From NCBI RefSeq assembly GCF_001311985.1, contig NZ_BBCJ01000002.1:1-64000 (forward strand): a DNA stretch of 64,000 bases, read 5' to 3'. The notes beneath the pieces are model-generated. The model did no database searches, was not told where the DNA came from, and saw nothing but the letters and a program-made list of their open reading frames with translations. This document shows, one piece after another, positions 45,945 to 58,200 of the stretch (the stretch's first letter is position 1; the number at the start of each line of letters is the position of its first letter). Origin of the DNA: Geotalea toluenoxydans JCM 15764 (lineage in GTDB: Bacteria > Desulfobacterota > Desulfuromonadia > Geobacterales > Geobacteraceae). The translations under genes were made by a program, and so were the position numbers.

Positions 45945-47800
45945 TTCCTGCACCACTTCAGCCACATCCGGCGATATGCATCCTCCAGCAGAGCGACGAA
46001 CCTGGGTGCATCCATCAGGGGCGAACTCTGCAACTCGTGTCGAAGATTGCTTCGAACCTGCGCCAATCTTACCGGGTCGGCAGCCAGGTCAAACACGATC
46101 CCCATATACTCTTCCTCTGACGTGGCAATCCATTCACGATGGCCGGCATTGGCAAGCAGACTTATTGCCTGCCGCTCGGCAAAGGTCACGCCGCTCATTG
46201 CCACCACAGGTACTCCCATCCACAATGCCTCACAGGTGGTCGTCCCGCCGGGAAAAGGGAACGTGTCCAGGGCTATGTCCACAAGACCATACTCGCGCAG
46301 AGTTTCCATATGGGAAGAGTGGCCCCGCAGCGTAATTCTTCCCGGATCGATGCCTGCGTGGGCAAATCGGTCTTGAAAGGTTCTGGCGCATCCGGGATCG
46401 TCGAACAGGCGGTTTTTGAGGAGCAGCTGCTGTCTCGCAGTGTGTGAAGGATTTTGGCCCAAAGGGTGATAACCCGCTGATTTATTTTGGCGACATTGTT
46501 GAAGCAGCCCAAGGTGATGGAGCCGTTTTGTTGCATGGGGAGGATGCTGACCTCCGGCGTGGCGATCACGGGACTGAAACAATAGCGGGTTTCGGGCAGC
46601 CTTAACGGCTCCTCTGAGAATAGTTGCGGCAGCTTTTCCGGCGAAGTTATCTCATCTGTGATCAAATAATCGATCGTATCAAGCCCGCTCGTATTGGGAT
46701 AGCCGATAAACTCCACCTGGATTGGAGCAGGTTTGCGGGCAAAGACCAGCAGGCGATGGCCGGAGGTGTGTCCTGCCAGGTCCACGAGAATATCGATGCC
46801 GTCCTCGCGGATTAACTCTGCCACCATGGCGTCGGACATGCCGTAAATATTTCGCCACTGATCGGCCATGGACATGGTGTGGTCCGTGATCCGGTCCGGC
46901 GTCTCCACATTGGCATAGCAGTGAATTTCAAAATTTTCGCGTCCGTGAGCTGCGAGCACCGGTTCAATGAAGTAGGCAACGGCGTGGAGCCTGAAATCTG
47001 CTGAAACATACCCGATTTTCAATCGCCTGTTCGGGTCCGCCCGGTTGCCATGGGGTTTTATTTCAGTTTTCAGTGGGATAGCGAATTTTGTTGTGAATCT
47101 AAGGTGTTCGTCATAAAGCAGGCCTGCATCGACAGTGGGGGAAAAGGCCATGGCAATGAGCAGATTGTCAAAGGCGCCCATGTTGTCAGGTTCACAGGAG
47201 AGGGCTTTTCTATAGGCCGTTACTGCTGCTTCAGCATTCCCCATGGACAGCAAAGTATTGCCAAGGTTGAAATATGCGGCGGCACATTCGGGATGCGCCT
47301 CGATAATTTCTTCAAACAGAGCTGCAGCATCGCTGAAGCTGAGCAGAAGTCTGAGGACGATGCCCAGATTCACCTTTGCCGTCAGGTAGTCCGGATCCAG
47401 TGCCAATGCCTGTCTGAAATACCCTGCCGCTTCTTCGAGTCTTCCCTGGTTTCTGCACAGAACCCAGGTTGTTGAGTGCTTGAGAGAAACCTGGCTCCAG
47501 GGTAAGCGCCTGCCGGTAAAACGTTTCGGCGTCGGCAGTTTTTCCCTGGTTGCAGAGTAAATTGGCCAGGTGGAAGAACCCCTGGGCATGGGGGGTATGG
47601 GCAACGATCTGGCGGAAGCATGTTTCAGCCCTGTGGGTATCACCTCTGTGGGCGAGGATGGCACCCAGGCTGAACAGGGCATCCAGGTGCTCCGGCGATT
47701 CGGCCAGGACCTGTTCCAGTAGCTCCTCTGCTTCAGCAAGCATCCCCTTGTTTATGAGGATCCGGATATACTTGTAAGTCGTCTCCCGGGCAGTAGTCAT
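45935..47800 (-). CDS. TPR-OGT: GT41-type protein O-GlcNAc transferase, SPINDLY-like (frameshifted)
   Basis: About 620 residues. TPRs run from residue 10 to about 270 (LINKGMLAEAEELLEQVLAE, AAGYFRQALALDPDYL, AAAYFNLGNTLLSMGN). The catalytic region has RRLKIGYVSADFRLHAVAYF, the first lobe with VEFIGYPNTSGLDTIDYLIT, and the second lobe with DIALDTFPFPGGTTTCEALW, MGVPVVAMSG. These are hallmark blocks of O-GlcNAc transferases that modify Ser/Thr. Lesions near 47465 (TPR) and 46435 (between lobes). A bacterial OGT beside a Ser/Thr-rich flagellin makes flagellin the likely acceptor. It shares an ATGA with the upstream TPR-methyltransferase gene. Confidence 0.88.
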
Positions 47801-49865
47801 TCGCTTGACCTTTGAACCCAGAACTGGTACATGCCGGCGAAGGTGTCCGGGTTCTCCTGTTCGAAAAGATGCCACAGGTGCAGTGAGTTATGGGTGCTGT
47901 CATCGGGAAATCGGTTGCTGTAGCGTAACAGCACCTGGGCGTCCAGTTGAAAACCAAGGAAAGCCAGGTCAAAACCCTTGATAATTGCAGCAATCTGCAG
48001 CAGGTCAAAGGTATGTTCCTGGACATGGAAAATCAGATCACGGCAAGCGCTGGTGCTGTAAAAATCTCTGCTCCCCATTACCTTGCGGATCAGCTGGTCA
48101 TCGGTAAACGCCGCTATCTCCCTGCGGCAGCGGCGGATATGGTCTGGAGCAGGGTGGTAATTCCGCCCGGCTATGAAATTCCGTGCTGCAGCAATATGCC
48201 TGCGAGCGATGGTGCTGTAAAGGGCCACACCCATCAATCCCCCCGGCTTCAATCGGCGCAGCAGCTTTCGCCACCCTTCTTCAGGGGAGGCCATATGGTG
48301 GAGAACACCGCTGCATTCAATAATGTCAAAATCCTGCTCCGTGTGGTCAAGGTTCAGGATGTCCCCTTGGACGAAGGTGATGTTGGCACACCCGAATTCC
48401 TCCGCCTTGCGCTTGGCATAGGCAAGACTGGCCTTGCTCAGATCCATGGCCGTTACCCTGGCCCCTTCAAATCGGGCAGCAGTCGTAATGGCGTGACGCC
48501 CAGTACCACAACCGGCGATGAGAATCGCCGGTTGTTGATTATTCAGGATTTGGGGAAATACCAGATGGGGGAAAAGTTTCGAGAACACCTTGTCCATGGG
48601 AAGGGGCACAGGCAGCGCCATACTGAACCAGCGTGGATAAGGATTTTCTTCATACTGGTCCTGTACCTGCTGTGAAAGAGCATCTATGGGCGAGATAGCA
48701 GGGATCATGCGCTTCATTCGCTGCTCTGCCAGCGGCTCGTCCACTTGGTGCAAGAACACTTTTTGCAGCATCTCATGATGACCTCCTGCGTCCACAAGGC
48801 TGGTCAGCAACTGGCATTCAGGCAGCCGGTGCAATGGCTGATAGCAGGCCAGAATCACCAGACGTAACAGGGGGATCTTGCTCCCGGAGCCAATGCAGTC
48901 ACCAATAAAGACCTGTAACTGCCGCACAGCCGTCTGCTCCTCCTCGGTGACATAAAAGACGTATTCGTTGCTGAAGCAGAGCTGTGCCAGGCTGCAAAGG
49001 AAGGGGATGTACCCGGCTAAGTCTGCTGGATCATGATTTGGATTGGGTAAAAGCAGGTTTTTTCGCAGCACGGTGAGGAGCTGTTCCAGCTCCCAGTTGC
49101 AGAGAAGGGAAGATTCCATCACCCGCAGGAAGAGGCCGTCGTCGAGCAGCGGCCAGAGCTTTCCCTCAAACATGAGCGTCAAGAGCTGCCGGTTATCGGC
49201 TGCCGCCGATAGCAGCGTTGAAACCTCTGGTCTGGCAAGGATAAGATGGGTGGCAATGTCTGCCAGGGACTCATTGGGTGACTGCTCATATGCTGTGAGC
49301 AGGTCTTTTTCCAGGGCGGCCAGCTGCTTGCCGGAAAGGGAACTCTGGCAGTGGGCCAAAAGGCTCTGCCAGAGTCGGACATTTTCCGGACCATAGTGCA
49401 CTGCGGTGTAAAAGGCTTCAATGGCCTTCTGCTGCTCCCCCCCGGCCAGATATATTTCTCCCAGCGTCTGGTACAAATCGACAAGATCGGGCGCCAGTTC
49501 CAAGGCTTGCATCACTGCGTTTTCAGCCCCGTCCAGGTCTTTAACCGTCAGGAGATGCCTTGCCTGTTCCGCCAGGCAGATACCAGATTGTTCCGAAATT
49601 CAGGACGACCGGGGGAGAGCTTGGCGGCGCATTCATAATGTGCTATGGCTTCTTCCCTGCGTCCAAGGCACTGCAGGATCAAGCCGAGCTTGTCATGTGC
49701 CGCTGCAAATCCGGGGGCGATATCCAGCGCTTCTGCCAGGCTTTTCGCAGCTTCGTCAAGCAGGGCTTTCTCCATCAACATGGTGGCAAGATTGAACCGG
49801 ACCAAGGCCGTAGCCGGCAGATTACCGGTTTCTTCAGGGGCAGTATTCAAGCCTGTTTCTTGCAA
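47797..49865 (-). CDS. TPR protein with C-terminal SAM methyltransferase (one frameshift)
   Basis: About 690 residues. N-terminal TPRs (NLATMLMEKALLDEAAKSLAEALDI, DLYQTLGEIYLAGGEQQKAIEAFY), a long helical middle, then a class I SAM methyltransferase with motif I ILIAGCGTGRHAITTA, VTAMDLSKASLAYAKRKAEE and FDIIECSGVLHHMASPEEG. A lesion near 49562, healed by restoring AGGCCAAGG, joins NRPRHLLTV. The TTG start overlaps the upstream methyltransferase gene. The NPYPRW motif before the methyltransferase is typical of such TPR-methyltransferases in glycosylation loci. Probably methylates sugars on the glycan or peptide side chains; the acceptor is unknown. Confidence 0.82.
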
Positions 49866-50470
49866 ATGAATCCCCAGTATTCATCCGGTCCAAGACCGGT
49901 GGTAAAATTGAAATTCACCTGTTCCAGGAGCTGCAGCCCATTGCGGCCGAGCAGAGAAACCCACATGCCGCGGTTGAGGATGCTGTAGTGATTCTGGTTG
50001 TTCTCGTGGTGGCAGGCCGTTTCAGGCGCAGGCACCTCAAGGTAAAGGAGGCCGCCGGCTTTCAGCACCCGGGCAAATTCGGCCAGGGTGAAATGGGGGA
50101 AAATGCTGTGCTCGATCACATGCCGGGCCCAGATGAGGTCGAAGGTTTCCGGGAGATAGTCCAAAAACGACTGCTCCATTTTGGTTACCTGATGGCCCTT
50201 TTTCCTGCACGCCTCGATATCTTCATCATTAAGGGTGATGCCCAAGGGAGCGAAGCCTTTTTCGCGGAAAATGTCCAGTGCCGGTCCCTGGCCGCATCCC
50301 ACATCCAGGATGGCCGCCCCCTGCTGAAGCGGGTATTTCGCCAACAGATTGTTCAGCTGCTGGTTGGTTATTTCGGTATGGAGCTGCGTCGGCAGTTCCG
50401 GGTAGGTGTCATTTTCCAGTTTTTTCAGAAAATCGTGCAGTCGGACAAAGCCCGCGAATGACAGTTCCAT
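49847..50470 (-). CDS. Class I SAM-dependent methyltransferase
   Basis: 207 residues, undisturbed. Motif I AAILDVGCGQGPALDIFREKG, then FDLIWARHVIEHSIFPHF and FARVLKAGGLLYLEVPAPE, the pattern of Methyltransf_11/23 enzymes from polysaccharide loci. The start ATG abuts the stop of the upstream GT2-TPR coding part by one base, and its end overlaps the TPR-methyltransferase gene by 19 bases. Likely an O-methyltransferase of a glycan residue. Confidence 0.88.
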   Translation of the reverse strand: MELSFAGFVRLHDFLKKLENDTYPELPTQLHTEITNQQLNNLLAKYPLQQGAAILDVGCGQGPALDIFREKGFAPLGITLNDEDIEACRKKGHQVTKMEQSFLDYLPETFDLIWARHVIEHSIFPHFTLAEFARVLKAGGLLYLEVPAPETACHHENNQNHYSILNRGMWVSLLGRNGLQLLEQVNFNFTTGLGPDEYWGFICKKQA

Positions 50471-51670
50471 TTATGCCGCCCTCTGTGTGCATTCTGTTAA
50501 TAAATGGGTGATTTCTGCTGTGACCGCGCCATTGTCGATGGCTGCCTCCAGCAGCCGGCGACTCCAGTCGAATCTCCCTGGGTATAAAGCACCTTGCGTG
50601 CTGAAAGAGGAAATCGCCACAGTCGTAGTTCATCTCCCTGACCTGCTGCAATCGCTGCCTTCCTTTGTCCTGTTCTCCCAAACAGAAATGGATGGAGGCG
50701 AGGAGTGCGATAGCCGGAGGATAATCCGGGTGGTTGACCAGCAGGTTTTCCAGGAGAGCGGCGACGGAAGCGATCTCGCCTGCATAGAGCTCGCAACAGC
50801 CGTAGTTGAACACCGCTTCTTTCCCGTGAGGATCGAGCGCTGCCGCCCTTTTCGATGAGCAGAGCGCCTCGCCATACCTGCCTTGGCAAAGGTAGGCATG
50901 GCCCATGTTGAAGTGGGCATTGGCGGAGTCAGGTTCCTGTTCCACCACCTGCCCCCAGAGTTCCAGGGCTTCGTCATGTTTGCCAAGTTCTGCAGCCTGA
51001 ATGGCAAGTTCCGTCAGTGCCTGCACATCTTTGGGATGCTCGGCAAGTTTCTTCTTGCCCAGTTGATAATAAAACTCCCATTTGCTCCGCAGTTTCTCCT
51101 TGTCCAGCTTGCCGTAATGATGAATTGACAGATCTGCTTCTTTAACAGGCAGGCCGGCCCTTTCCAATGACGGTTCCACCAGCTCATGGACGGTGTTTTC
51201 GAACCTGATGCGACTGTCGTTCGGGAAGATGCGGACAATGAAATTGGGTTGGAAACCGATACCCGCTTCTTCTTCGGGATATCTTCCGTCGTGGGAAAGA
51301 AATCCTTTGCTGCCGGCCAGACAAGTATAGTTCTTCTGGCACACCGTATATCCCGCCGGCATGCCAGAGGTCAGCTGTCGTAGCAACCCATGGTCCTGGC
51401 AGGAAATGACCTCGTCGGCGTCCATAACCAGAATCCATGTGCCTGACGCTTGGCAAGGGACTCGTTTCTGGCCAGGGCAAAGCTTCCCGGCCAGGGAAGA
51501 TCGAAGACAGAGGCGCCGAAGGCCCGGGCAATGTCTTTGGTCCGGTCGGTGGAGCCGGTGTCGACAACGATCATTTCTGAAACGACAGGTTTGACGCTGG
51601 CCAGTGCCCGGGCCAGGTGCGGCGCTTCGTCTTTGGCGATCATGCACAGGGAAATACTGCCCGGCTCGCC
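50471..51670 (-). CDS. GT2 glycosyltransferase plus TPR module (C-terminal part of a giant coding sequence)
   Basis: About 400 codons. GT2 domain: ISLCMIAKDEAPHLARALASV, VVDTGSTDRTKDIARAFGA, WILVMDADEVIS (the DxD) and GFQPNFIVRIFPND. TPRs follow: HPKDVQALTELAIQAAELGKH, NAHFNMGHAYLCQGRYGEAL. Lesions lie near 51436 (restoring AAGGCG), 50615 and 50588; the true C-terminus reads RFDWSRRLLEAAIDNGAVTA and stops at 50471. There is no stop codon between this part and the preceding module; the join near 51670 heals with one base (CAGGCCGAG). It may start on its own at ATG 51643, but no RBS is seen there. Confidence 0.8.
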
Positions 51671-53867
51671 TGCCCGAGGCCGTTCCTTCTGCCATCCAGC
51701 GTTTTCCTCACGTGCAGTGCTGCGTCGATAATGCCGTCGTCGGCGCCGAAGCCGACCATGGCCTGTTCGATCTCGGCCATGGCCTCTTCAAATTTCTGCT
51801 GGTTCAAGAGCAGGTCGATCAGTTTGAAGGTGATCAACCTGCTGTGGGGGAAGATTACCCGTGCTTCACGGAAGGCTGCTTCCCCGCGGCCGAACTGCTC
51901 GCTGGCGGAGATGGCGGAGTGGTACCGGTCCATGGCATCGCTTACCGTCGGGTTGAGCATGAAGCCCTTTTCCAGCAGCTCCAGCGCTTCGCCGTGTGCC
52001 TGGGCCGACCAGCGCATCACACCAAGGTTGGTGCAGGCCTCGCCGAAACCGGGATCGGCTGCCATGGCACTGGTGAACAGCTCCTCAGCCCTTGACCGGT
52101 CTCCGGCACGGAAGGCGAGCACCCCCTTCAGGTTGAGGGCCGGGGCAAAGGAACTCTCCAAGGCCAGGGCATTATCGACGCAGCCCTCGGCTTCAGCAAG
52201 TTGCTCCAGCCCTTCTCGACAGACTCCTTCCATGACCAGGCTTTCCGCATCCCGGCCATGGCCGGGCATCTCCCTGATGATAGCCAGGGCGTCGGCGAAC
52301 CGTTTCGCCTCAATGAGGAAAGAGGTCAGCAGCCGGTAGGGACGGCGGTCAGCAGGGGCGAATTTTATTCCTTCCTCGATGAGTACTTTTACCGCCTGGT
52401 CCAGGTCACCCTTGTGAAAGCTCTCTTCACCCTTGATCAGCGCGTTATGACTGGCGAGGCGGAAGGCTTCGCCCTTGTCCATTTTAGTCATGTCCCATTT
52501 GCGGTCGAAGATCTTGCGGTTTGCGGCCATGGCCGCCCCAAAGTCGATCTTGTTCCCCTCGAAGGTCTTATTGCCATGGTGGTGGATAAAGACATCGCCG
52601 GCAATGACCGACTGCAGCCCGCCCAGTGAGGCCCGCAGGCACAGGTCGTCGTCTTCGAAATTGCCAATGGCGAAAGTTTCATCCAGGGTGCCGATGGTAT
52701 CCATCAAGGCACGGCGGAACAGCATGCAGAAGCCCACCACCAGCTTGACCGGGAGGCGCCGGTGGCCATGTCCGGCCCGGAAATGGGCAGCAAAGGCCTG
52801 CATCTCCTCCATGTTCCCATAAGGCACCGTTGCGAGCTGCTGTGGACCGGCAATGTTATTGGTCATGGGACCAACGATGCCGTAATCGGCAGAGGCGTTG
52901 ATGCATGCCAGCATCCCTGCCAGCCAGCCTCCCGTCACCACCACGTCGTTGTTGAGCAGGAGCAGGTATTCTCCCTTTGCCGCAGCCATTCCCTGGTTGC
53001 AACCCTTGGCGAAACCCAGGTTCTTTTTGTTCTCGATCAGCCGGTAGTTGTTGTGGGCCTTCGCCTGCTGTCGCAGCCATTTTACCGTTCCGTCATGGGA
53101 ACCGTTATCGACGAAGACGATCTCGTGGGGCTCAGGGGTGTGACGCTGAATGCTCTCCACGCATTCCTGAGTGAACTGCAGCTGATTGAATGTGAGAATG
53201 ATAATGGAGGTAAGGGGTTCGGTCACCGCTGTCCTTACTGGTACGACTGGTTTCTTCTCCGGCGGGAGGGCATTCTGCACCGGTTTTGCCTGCTGTGCCT
53301 GCATGGGGACGGCCCGCAGCAGGTATTGGTAATGCCTGCTCTCCTCTGCCAGTGTCGAAACATCCAGTCCTGCATCGGCGAGGGCTTTCGGGATCCCGCA
53401 GGGAATCTGCACATCATTCAACATGGTGGCGCTCATGGTGGTCGACTTATATCCCGCCTGTTCAAAGAGCTCCATTACTCCTTTTCTGGTAAAGAAGCGC
53501 AAATGGGTGCGGTCGAGAATGCCTTCGTTCCGGTAATCCCATTTCCCTTCAAGGAGCTCCTTCACCACTGACCAGTGACGCACATTGGGGATGCTGGCGA
53601 CGATCTCCCCACCTGCCGCCAGTTTTGCCCGGGCGGCGATGAGGGTGGCGGCCGGTTCCCGAAGATGTTCCAGCACGTCGGCAAAGATGATGGTGTCGAA
53701 GTAGCCGTCAGGTACTTCCGCCAGCTTTTCCTCAACCGTTCCCGTCAATACCTTGTCCAGTTTCTTCGCAGCCAGCTCGGCGCTTCCGGCAGGCACTCGA
53801 TTCCCCAGACCTCCGCCTGGAGCCTGGCTTTCAGCTCGCTTCCCATGGCACCGGCGGCGCAGCAACA
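51671..53867 (-). CDS. Methyltransferase, GT2 and TPR module of the giant coding sequence
   Basis: About 730 codons. A SAM methyltransferase (RILDVGCAAGAMGSELKARL when two bases are restored near 53862 and 53780; FDTIIFADVLEHLREPAATL, ASIPNVRHWSVVKELLEGKW) is followed by a GT2 domain (SIIILTFNQLQFTQECVESI, VFVDNGSHDGTVKWL, YLLLLNNDVVVTGGWLAG, NFEDDDLCLRA) and TPR-like helices (SLVMEGVCREGLEQLAEAEG, ACTNLGVMRWSAQAHGEALE). The MT-GT2 order is that of known Geobacter and myxobacterial two-domain proteins, but here it is joined in frame to modules on both sides. Confidence 0.82.
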
Positions 53868-55299
53868 TCGAGAATCCGCTTTGCCGTTGTGTTGACCAAC
53901 TCCTGCACCTCCGGCCGGGAAAATCCATAGTAGGCGGCCGGCTTTTCCCCCATCCGCGCCAGGATCTCTTCGCTGTCGGTGTACATGCTGTACAGGTCCG
54001 AGCCGAACTTATCCTTGAACAGGTGATATTTTTCCACCAGGTGATCAGGGTGATCCCGCTCCTCGTCATACCCCAGGTGATAGGCGATGAACTCACGGGC
54101 ATAGCCCACCTTGCCGCCGTTTTTCCGCACCTGCTCGCACGCTTCCCAGTCGGTGGTGTACTTGCCGTCGAAGTATTTCCTTTTGATGACCTGCATCCAG
54201 GTGCCCACGTTGGCCAGGGTGATCTTGTCATTGTAGACGATCTTCTCGCCGAGGATGACATCGGGCAGACTGGCCGGTTTGTTGGAGGGATCGAGGGTCA
54301 GGCCGATGAGCCCCATTTCCGGGTACTCCCGGTGAAGATCCAGCATCCGTTCCAGCCAGCATTTCCCCTCCAGGTCCGGGACCAGGATGTCCGGGTCGCT
54401 GACCACGTAGGGATCCGACTTGGCCAGCTCAATGCCGCGCTGAAAAGCCATGGTGAAGTAGTTATCGTCATTGAGCACCACATGGTCATAGAGAATGGCC
54501 GTATCCTGCAGGTACTGGCGGAAATCTTCCCGGCTGTGGTTGTCGACGACGATGATCCGGTAAGGATAGCGGGTACGTTCGATAAGGGCTTGATGGTTTT
54601 TTCGAAGTAGTCCCGGCGGTTGTAGGTGAGGAAGATGATGTCGATGGGCTGAATTTGCGCATTCTCAAGAACCTGCTGCTTCTTCCCATACAGGGCAAGG
54701 ATCTCGGGGGCCAGGCCTGCCGCTGGGCATTCCTTGCCGGTACTGCCGCTTTCTGCCGTTACTGCTGACGGTGCAGGTTGACTAGGGGAAAATGCTTCCA
54801 GTGCTTGCAAACTCTGCCTGATCTCGGCGTTCCATGGCTCGACCTCAAGGGCGCGGGTGAAGAAGTACCCGGCATCGTCAAGCCGGTCCAGTGAAAGGCA
54901 GAGGTTGGCCAAGGCCGACAGCACCTCCAGATCCTTGGGCTGAACTGCCAAAAGCTTCACATAGATCTGCAGCGCCTCCTCGGTTCTACCCATCACAATA
55001 TGGTACAAGTCGGCCAGGTTCTTCTGAATGTTTACATTTGCCGGCTCCAGCCGGGCTGCTTCCTCGTAGTGGGCAAGGGCCTTCTCCATTTCTCCGGTAT
55101 TGCTGTAGAGGACCCCCAGATCATTGTGGGCCAGGGCAAAATCCGGGTAAGCCCTCACCAGTTCCTGCAGAGCCGTCATCGCTTCAACAGGCAGCCCTTC
55201 GCGGGCAAGGCCTTGAGCTTTCCTGTACAGCTCTTCAGCGCTGATCCCTGCAGCAACTTTCTCCGGTTGGTTTTCAAAGTTTCGCAGTGCCTCCAGCTT
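53868..55299 (-). CDS. TPR and GT2-like module of the giant coding sequence
   Basis: About 477 codons. A TPR block (LAHNDLGVLYSNTGEMEKALAH, GRTEEALQIYVKLLAVQPKD, AGYFFTRALEVEPWNAEIRQ) duplicates the one just before it. A GT2-like domain follows: IDIIFLTYNRRDYFEKTIKAL, IIVVDNHSREDFRQYL, VVLNDDNYFTMAFQRG and VVSDPDILVPDLEGKCWLER (acidic DPD in the metal position). A lesion near 54589 (AAGGCCC read as AAGCCC) lies in the GT2 domain. The end EKPAAYYGFSRPEVQELV is the usual lead-in of the methyltransferase domain that follows. Confidence 0.8.
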
Positions 55300-58200
55300 T
55301 GCCGGATGTCCATGTTCCATGGCTCGATTTCCAGAGCTCGGGTGAAAAAATATTCGGCGTCATCCAGTTTGTCCTGGGTGATGCAGAGTTTGCCGAGAGC
55401 CGTCAGTACTTCCAGGTCCTTCGGCTGCACTGCCAGAAGCTTCACATAAATTTGCAGGGCTTCTTCCGTCCTGCCAAGAACGACCTGGTAAAAGTCGGCA
55501 AGATTTTTCCGGAAGGTGGCATTGCCCGGCTCCAGGCGTGCCGCCTGCTCATGGTGAAACAGGGCCTTGTCCATTTGGCCGCCGTTGCAGCAGAGGACTC
55601 CCAGGCCATTATGGGCCAGGGCAAACTCAGGGTGCAGGGAAACCAGCCTTTCCAGTACGGCGCTCGCCTCGCTCGGCTTGCCGGCATCGGCCAGGGAAAC
55701 GGCTGCAGCATAAGCGGCTGCGGGGGATTCCTGTTGCTCGCCTTCCACTGGACGATCAAGCGCAGAAGAAGCATTACTGGTGTCGCCAAAGAAGGCCCAG
55801 TACCATCTGACCCCTTCGGCCACCTCCTGATCGTCGATGGTGACCTTATCCAACCCGCTGTTATGGATCAGTTCTTCAATTTCCCCCATAGACCAACGGA
55901 CATTCGGCTCGTAAGCCGCCAGGTGTGCATCGTCGGACCCACCTGCCGCATCGCAGAACTGGCAGAGGAACCTGCCGCCGGGGGCCATTTTTTTTGCCAG
56001 GCCGTTGACGTAGTTTCGCACCAGGTCCTTGGTGAGATGCTGGAAGACGACAATGGAGTAGACCAGGTCGATTCCCTGGGGAATGACCTTCTCCCATTCC
56101 TCGGCCAGCACGGCAGTGAAGTTGTCGATGCCCTGCTCTTTCATGAACCGTTCTGTTTTGTCGAGGAGGGTCCGACTGACGTCGATACCGTAGACATGTT
56201 TGACGTGCCGTGCCAGCAGCGCCGATTCCCTCCCGTAACCACAGCCGATGACCACGACCTTCATTTCCCGTTTCAGAGGAAGGAACTGCTGTACAAAGGC
56301 ATCATCGTCTCCGAACAGCTTCAAGCCGTTATGTTCTTTGCCATAAAGGGGATGGTTTTCGAAATAGCCATCTTCCTGCAGTTTCTGCCAGAAGGGGACA
56401 TTGGTGGCGAAAGAAGTATCCCGCCCGGTTGCCTTTGCGAGATATTTTCGCAGGGCAGAGGCCTCGGCAATTTTCTGCTCCCGGTCGAGGCATTCCGCCT
56501 TCCTTTCCAGGTCCTGAATGGGATCGTGCTTTTTGTAGGAAAAGGATTGGCCAAAGGAGGATGGCAACCGTTGAAAGGCCTGGCGGATCTCCTCGGGGTA
56601 GAAATCCTGCTGAAAGCTTTCGACGATGCCGGGCAGGTGTGCTTCAAGCTGTGCCTGCAGCTGCTCGCCTGCGCTTGTCAGCCATTCGTACATCCGTTCC
56701 AGCAGAGCCGGACCGTAGCCGCAGAGGTTGATCAGCGAACCGGGATTGGCAAGTATATGCAGGGTAAACTGCACCGCCTGCAGGGACTGGCTGGTGTCCC
56801 CCAGATCCGCCTTGGGAAAGAGGGCGGGAAAAGGATGGTTGTTGAGGAAATCGAGGCAGCTCCTGCCCGAGTCATAGATGCCGGCTTCAACGGAAAGACT
56901 GGTTCCCTGGGCGGGGTGGATGCGGGTGACGACAGTTCTCTCGTTTAGATACAGGGGCTGGTAGTGGGAGACGATGCGCAGCCACATGTCAAAGTCCTGA
57001 CCGTTGCGCAGCCGTTCATCAAAATGACCCACCAGGTCAAATACCTGTCGATGGATGGCGATGCTGATGCCGTTGACCTGGTTTGCCTCCAGAAAGGCCG
57101 CCAGCTGCCGGGCCGGGTCGTTGAGTCCCTCCCCGTTCCGCTCCACCGGCACCTTTTCTCCTGTCTGATCATAGAGGAGGGAATAATTGGTGTGCATGAA
57201 GCGCACGTCGGGATGGTTGCGGATGGTTTCCAGGTGCAGGGACAGCTTGCCCGGCTCGAAGAGGTCATCGGAAGAAAGCCAGCAGATCCATTGGCCGCGG
57301 GCATGCTGCAGGCCAACGTTGAGGGCGGAGGCAACGCCACCGTTTTCCTGGTGAAAGGTCCTTATCCGGGGATCAAGGCTGGAATATCGTTCCATTACGG
57401 CGGCAGTGCCGTCGGTGGAACCGTCGTTTACCACCAGCGCCTCCCAGTTGGGGTAATCCTGGGCCAGTATGCTGTCGAGGGTTGCCGGGAGGAAGTTGGC
57501 CTGATTATAGGACGGGACGAGAATGGAAAACAGTAAGCCGCTATTCTCAGCGGACTCCTTAGGATAATGATCCATGGCAGCCTCAAGTTCCTTCATTTTT
57601 TTATTTGTCAGACAAGCATCCGGTTGTCGACCTGTTATCTTCTGGAACTCTGCAACTAGCATTCCGTATTGATGGGGGAGAGCATATCCAGCTGCGGTGG
57701 CCATGCCGCCGGCGATGATTCGCTGTCGCAGGTCGTGGTCTGTCAGCAGCCGTTCCAGGGCTTCGGCAATGGTTGCAGCATCCTGTTCGGCCACAAGCAA
57801 GCAGTTCCGGCCGTCCTCGATGATGCCCTCCAGGCCGTGATTGGCCACCTGCACCACCGGTGTGCCGCAGGCCATCGCTTCCAGCGACGGCAGGCCGAAA
57901 CCCTCGTACCATGAGGCATTTACATAGACATCAGCATCCCGGTACTCCCGGCACATCTCCTCCGGCTCCAGCCTGGACTGAAGCCTGCTGGTGAAACCCG
58001 TGGCGTCGCTCTTTTCTGGCACGTCTTGCCCGCTGATGCTGGTGAGAACCAGTTGCCGGCCGGGATGCTTCCGGGCAAGCAGGGCAACCGCCTCGCGTAC
58101 CACCGGTATTCCCTTGAGCGGATGCTGCGGATCGCCGGTGATGAGGATATGGTACCTGCCGGCCGGTCTTGCCGGTTTTTCCCCCGGCGAAAAGGCGCCC

